A stretch of 64,000 bases of DNA from Pontiella agarivorans. GTDB lineage: Bacteria; Verrucomicrobiota; Kiritimatiellia; Kiritimatiellales; Pontiellaceae. Shown here in pieces: positions 60,756 through 64,000 of this stretch (the first letter of the stretch is position 1; each line of letters begins with the position of its first letter). Position numbers and translations under genes: made by a program. The notes below the pieces were generated by a model, which saw only the letters and a list, made by a program, of their open reading frames with translations, ran no database searches and was not told where the DNA came from. The stretch lies in contig NZ_JARVCO010000012.1 of NCBI RefSeq assembly GCF_034531395.1, forward strand, positions 434,001 to 498,000, in the 5' to 3' direction.

Positions 60756-61325
60756 AATACCCGCATCACGGTGCTGGACTATGAAACCACGGGCTCGGTT
60801 CGGGGATTTCCGACGGAGCCCTGGCAGCTTGGTATGGTGACGCTTGAGGCGGGGAAGCTGGATCCGGATTCCATGTTTGAGAGCTGGCTGAAGGTTGATG
60901 CGGACCGGCCGTTTAATCCCCATGCACCGGGACGCCATGCCCGGTTACGCGCCGAGCTGGCCGAAGCGCCGACCCCGCAGGAACTCTGGCCGTCGGTGAA
61001 AGCGCGTCTGACCGATTTCCCGCTCTGTGCCCACAACGTAGGTACCGAGAAAAAATTTACACGGCAGATGGCTCCGATGCACCGTTTCGGTCTGTGGATT
61101 GATACGCTCCGTATTGCCCGCAAGGCATGGCCGGGCTGCACGTCCTATGCGCTGGATGATCTGATCGTCCTGCTGGATCTTAAACCCGAGATCGATGCTC
61201 TTTGCGTCGGGCGGGAGGCGCATGACGCGCTGTACGATGCCGTGGCCTCCGCCAAGCTGCTGGAATACCTGCTGAGCCAGCCGGGGTGGGGCGGGCTCAC
61301 TGTGGGCGAGCTGGCGGCCATGTGA
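60744..61325 (+). CDS. DnaQ-like 3'-5' exonuclease
   Basis: A 193-residue protein if it starts at MAIFNTRITVLDYETTG (60744). Earlier in-frame ATGs at 60714, 60720, 60726 and 60732 fall within or before the terminator hairpin. Exo I is VLDYETTG, Exo II is PLCAHNVGTEKKF, and Exo III is REAHDALYDAVASA with the H...D pair of DEDDh enzymes. It resembles the exonuclease domain of DNA polymerase III epsilon and related proofreading or repair enzymes but is a stand-alone domain. It either depends on readthrough of the aceEF terminator or has a promoter of its own within the hairpin region, which I cannot see. Confidence 0.87.
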   Translation: MAIFNTRITVLDYETTGSVRGFPTEPWQLGMVTLEAGKLDPDSMFESWLKVDADRPFNPHAPGRHARLRAELAEAPTPQELWPSVKARLTDFPLCAHNVGTEKKFTRQMAPMHRFGLWIDTLRIARKAWPGCTSYALDDLIVLLDLKPEIDALCVGREAHDALYDAVASAKLLEYLLSQPGWGGLTVGELAAM

Positions 61326-61383
61326 CCTATCCATGAATATTGTGATAATATAGATCATAAAAAACACATAAGTATATGATTTC

Positions 61384-61411
61384 TTGACAAATTATAGGAC
61401 CGCGATAGAGT
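61384..61411 (+). promoter_or_regulatory. sigma-70-type promoter candidate
   Basis: TTGACA (61384-61389) and TAGAGT (61406-61411) with a 16-bp spacer, about 95 bp before the adhesin start. The -35 is perfect, the -10 matches four of six positions. Confidence 0.4.
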
Positions 61412-61508
61412 ATCACCGGTTCGAAGGGAAGCCCCTTCCGATCGCGATCTTCCCGGGCGCGTGTCCGCACCGTGAACAAGAGGCTCCCTTCCAACGGGAG
61501 GGAAGACG

Positions 61509-64000
61509 ATGAAAACACGGTTGCCAGTGCATTTCTTCCGGGGCAGCCATCTTCTGCCGCTTGCAATCCTCATGGCGAGTCCCTGTATTCTGCAAGGCGC
61601 AACCCGTACCTGGCGGGGCGGCTACGGCAATTACTGGAGTACTGCGTTGAACTGGGAGGAAGCTGTCGTGCCGGTTGCCGGCGATGATCTGGTGTTCCGT
61701 TCCGGAGCCCTGAATCCGAATAATATCAACAACTTGGGAAACCTTACCTTCCACTCGATCACCTTTAACGGGGACGGTTGTGTCTTGAGCGGAATCGGCA
61801 ACGGAGAAACCATAGGCCTGATTGCCGGCATCAGATCCACGAGCAGCGGCAGCCTGAACCGGGTTGAGTTGAACATTGAACTGGCGGCGAGTCAGACCAA
61901 TACATGCAGCTCGGGCAGTACCCTGTATGTGGACGGGGATGTGAATCTTGGCACGCATCGGCTTTGTGTCGATGGAAACGGAGACATGCACCTGTGCGGC
62001 GTCATCAGCGGTACCGGGGGCGGTGTCGGCGGGAGTGGATTGTCAAAATACGGCTACGGCACGCTTTGGCTGGAAGGGAGCAATCCAAATAGCTATACCG
62101 GCGACACCTGGGTGGATGACGGGGAGATGGTGCTGGCCAAGGTTGGTGGGAATGCCATTCCCTATGGCACGCTTGAGATAGGGGGAGGGGGAGGATTCGC
62201 CGATACCGTCATCGTCCGGGAGGAGGCCGATTATCAGATCGGCACAATCCCCGTAAAGCTTTACTATCCCGGTTGGCTGGATGTGGACGACTACCGGGAC
62301 ACGATCGGCTCGCTTACGTTTGTTTCGGGTGGACACGCCGGCAGCAGCTCTTCCGGAAAACTGTCGGTTGGCGGAGACATCGGCGTCCAGAGTACCTCTA
62401 TCTCCTCTGCGCTCATCGACGGCAATCTGGGGCTTGGATCGCTGACGCGGACAATCGATGTCGAGAATGGCAGCGCGTCTCCCGACCTTGAGATCACGGC
62501 CAATATCAGCGGCAACGGGGGGATGATCAAGACCGGTAACGGCCAACTTCTGCTGAGCGGCAACAATACCTATGGCGGTACGACCGTGGTGAACGAGGGG
62601 TACGTTTATCTTGGGAGTGATACGGCACTGGGTTCTACGGCGTCCGGTACCACGGTTGGCGGATCGGCGGACATCTCAATACTTGTTTTGCTGGACAATG
62701 TCTCCATTGGCGAGGAGGAGCTTGTGTTGGAACGGGTATATACCGATCTAGACAGTGTGGCTCTTTATGCAAGGGATAATACCGGTTGGGCAGGCAATGT
62801 GATCCTCAATGAGAATTCGGCAATTTATGTCAGCGGCGCGTTCTCTTCGCAACCCGGCAATCTGGTGCTCAGCGGAGCCGTCGGTGGGCCGGGGTCGTTA
62901 ACCATTCTGGGCAATGAAATCAGCAGCCTCACGTTCTCCGGCAGCGCACCCAACACCTATGACGGGGACACCTATCTTCAGCTTGGAACGCTCTATCTTG
63001 ACAAGCAGGGGGCCGTCGATGGGGCTTTGCCCGGGCCGGGCGGCCTTTATGTGGGTTCGGGAAGCGGTGTTTGGGACAGTATCGTGGTGAGGTGGCTGCG
63101 AGATTTCCAGGTCAACGAGAATGTGGATGTCCATGTCGTCCCTCCGGGGCTCCTCGATCTGAACGGCTGCACCGATATCCTGGGGAACCTGTATCTGACC
63201 AGCGCCGGGGCGGAGACAGATGGCGGAATCCTTGCCCTCGGCGGTGCCATTGAGGCTGATGTCACAACCAACCGCAATGCTTTCATAAGCGGAAACCTGA
63301 CCTTGATGTCGGGAATGCATACCCTCGAGATTTCCGAGGGCGCGACGCTTTCGTTCGGAGGCGGGTGTGTCAATGGTTCCGGCGACATCTTGAAAACGGG
63401 GGAAGGGGAGCTTGCGCTGTATGGTTCCAATACATTCAGCGGAGCTGTCGTTATCAGCGAGGGCACGCTGTTTATCGCCAACGGGAACGCCCTGGGCAGC
63501 AGTGCCGGCATTACCGTTGTCCGGGACGGGGCCTATATCCGGCTGGGCGATGTGGAGGTTGCAGACGAACCTCTTACTCTCTACGGAAGCGGGAATGGGA
63601 ATGGGGCATTGCAGCACTACGGCTTCGGCGTCTCCAATTCCTGGGGCGGGGCGATCACTCTGGCCGGTGATGTCGAAATCGGGGTGCCATACCTAACCGC
63701 CTCGTGCATGACCCTGAACGGAACCATCAGCGGATCCGGCGGACTCACCAAGAGCGGAGAGGGCGTTCTGGTGCTGTCCGGTTACGGTAGTAATACGCAC
63801 GCCGGTGATACGACGGTTCTCGATGGAACCCTGATCCTCGGGAAAACCGGCACCTCCGTTCCTCATTCGCTTTCGATCGGCAGCGTTGTGCCGGGTGCTT
63901 CGTCGGCGGAGGTCCGGCATGCCGCCAACGATGAAATCACCGGATCCGTTGTGGTCAACGCTTTGAGCTTTTATGATCTGGATGGGTATTTCGAAACGAT
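61509..64000 (+). CDS. autotransporter-type surface protein with beta-strand repeats (partial)
   Basis: A frame from ATG 61509, behind GGGAGGGA, that runs off the right edge after about 830 codons. A signal peptide (to about ILQGA, ~37) leads into RTWRGGYGNYWSTALNWEE, the start of passenger domains that are common in PVC bacteria. From ~170 onward there are repeated beta-strand units with the pattern LTKSGxGTLxLSGxNTYxGxTxVxxGTL (for example LSKYGYGTLWLEGS; IKTGNGQLLLSGNNTYGG; LKTGEGELALYGSNTFSG), the autotransporter-associated repeat (PATR). These stack into a beta-helix on the cell surface. Any barrel or anchor lies beyond the window. Probably an adhesin or polysaccharide-binding protein. 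Confidence 0.88.
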   Translation, partial: MKTRLPVHFFRGSHLLPLAILMASPCILQGATRTWRGGYGNYWSTALNWEEAVVPVAGDDLVFRSGALNPNNINNLGNLTFHSITFNGDGCVLSGIGNGETIGLIAGIRSTSSGSLNRVELNIELAASQTNTCSSGSTLYVDGDVNLGTHRLCVDGNGDMHLCGVISGTGGGVGGSGLSKYGYGTLWLEGSNPNSYTGDTWVDDGEMVLAKVGGNAIPYGTLEIGGGGGFADTVIVREEADYQIGTIPVKLYYPGWLDVDDYRDTIGSLTFVSGGHAGSSSSGKLSVGGDIGVQSTSISSALIDGNLGLGSLTRTIDVENGSASPDLEITANISGNGGMIKTGNGQLLLSGNNTYGGTTVVNEGYVYLGSDTALGSTASGTTVGGSADISILVLLDNVSIGEEELVLERVYTDLDSVALYARDNTGWAGNVILNENSAIYVSGAFSSQPGNLVLSGAVGGPGSLTILGNEISSLTFSGSAPNTYDGDTYLQLGTLYLDKQGAVDGALPGPGGLYVGSGSGVWDSIVVRWLRDFQVNENVDVHVVPPGLLDLNGCTDILGNLYLTSAGAETDGGILALGGAIEADVTTNRNAFISGNLTLMSGMHTLEISEGATLSFGGGCVNGSGDILKTGEGELALYGSNTFSGAVVISEGTLFIANGNALGSSAGITVVRDGAYIRLGDVEVADEPLTLYGSGNGNGALQHYGFGVSNSWGGAITLAGDVEIGVPYLTASCMTLNGTISGSGGLTKSGEGVLVLSGYGSNTHAGDTTVLDGTLILGKTGTSVPHSLSIGSVVPGASSAEVRHAANDEITGSVVVNALSFYDLDGYFET

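Overview
The window reads as chromosomal DNA from a Gram-negative member of the PVC superphylum, most likely Kiritimatiellota (Pontiella-like). The grounds are a DUF1549/DUF1553 - DUF1501 - PPC-domain secreted trio, a Planctomycete-type cytochrome c, a decayed PEP-CTERM gene, autotransporter-type beta-strand repeat proteins, a GH29 fucosidase and several large secreted proteins. This assignment is inference from gene content. No rRNA, tRNA, CRISPR array, insertion sequence or prophage was recognised.

Layout. 1-3.3 kb: GH29 fucosidase (cut by the left edge), divergent AraC regulator, HAD phosphatase, small cytochrome c. 3.5-9 kb: htpG, then a thiamin/nucleotide block (HMP transporter cytX facing thiD-nudC). 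9-18.3 kb: a large secreted Ig/propeller/delta-60 protein, queA, a pseudopilin, purD-purE, an AbrB-Doc toxin-antitoxin pair, a frameshifted DUF2892 gene and a GH18 protein. 18.3-26.2 kb: a 1392-residue PAS/coiled-coil protein with a degenerate kinase core, a cell-surface protein, and a three-gene operon of unknown function. Good sigma-54 (-24/-12) promoter matches lie in front of both the kinase-like gene and the unknown operon. 26.3-31.6 kb: the DUF1553/DUF1501/PPC operon.

32-40.3 kb is a defence-type cluster: a large DNA methyltransferase whose presumed target-recognition region is AT-rich relative to its flanks, then KilA-N, a 46-codon gene, RhuM, a DEAD-like helicase and a GIY-YIG nuclease. 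From KilA-N onward the genes are joined by overlapping stop/start codons. 40.4-47.4 kb: topoisomerase III, a gene remnant, rhodanese, a transglutaminase-like protein, a small membrane protein and a LuxR regulator. 47.8-53.7 kb: outer-membrane and secreted proteins with two decayed genes between them, a PEP-CTERM gene with three in-frame stops and a C1q-like gene with two frameshifts. 53.7-61.3 kb: RNase D-like exonuclease, TrmJ-like methyltransferase, endonuclease IV, aceE-aceF and a DnaQ-like exonuclease. 61.5-64 kb: start of an autotransporter-type adhesin cut by the right edge.

A theme running through the whole window is a dispersed 15-bp inverted repeat, TTCCA-N5-TGGAA. I find 14 perfect copies, where about 0.06 would be expected by chance. 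It occurs in spacers and inside unrelated genes. In three places two copies sit back to back in front of a T tract and form what looks like an intrinsic terminator. Abundance, tolerance inside genes and use of inverted pairs as terminators are the properties of DNA-uptake sequences in Neisseria and Pasteurellaceae. This element and the methyltransferase-helicase-GIY-YIG cluster are the two most interesting things here.
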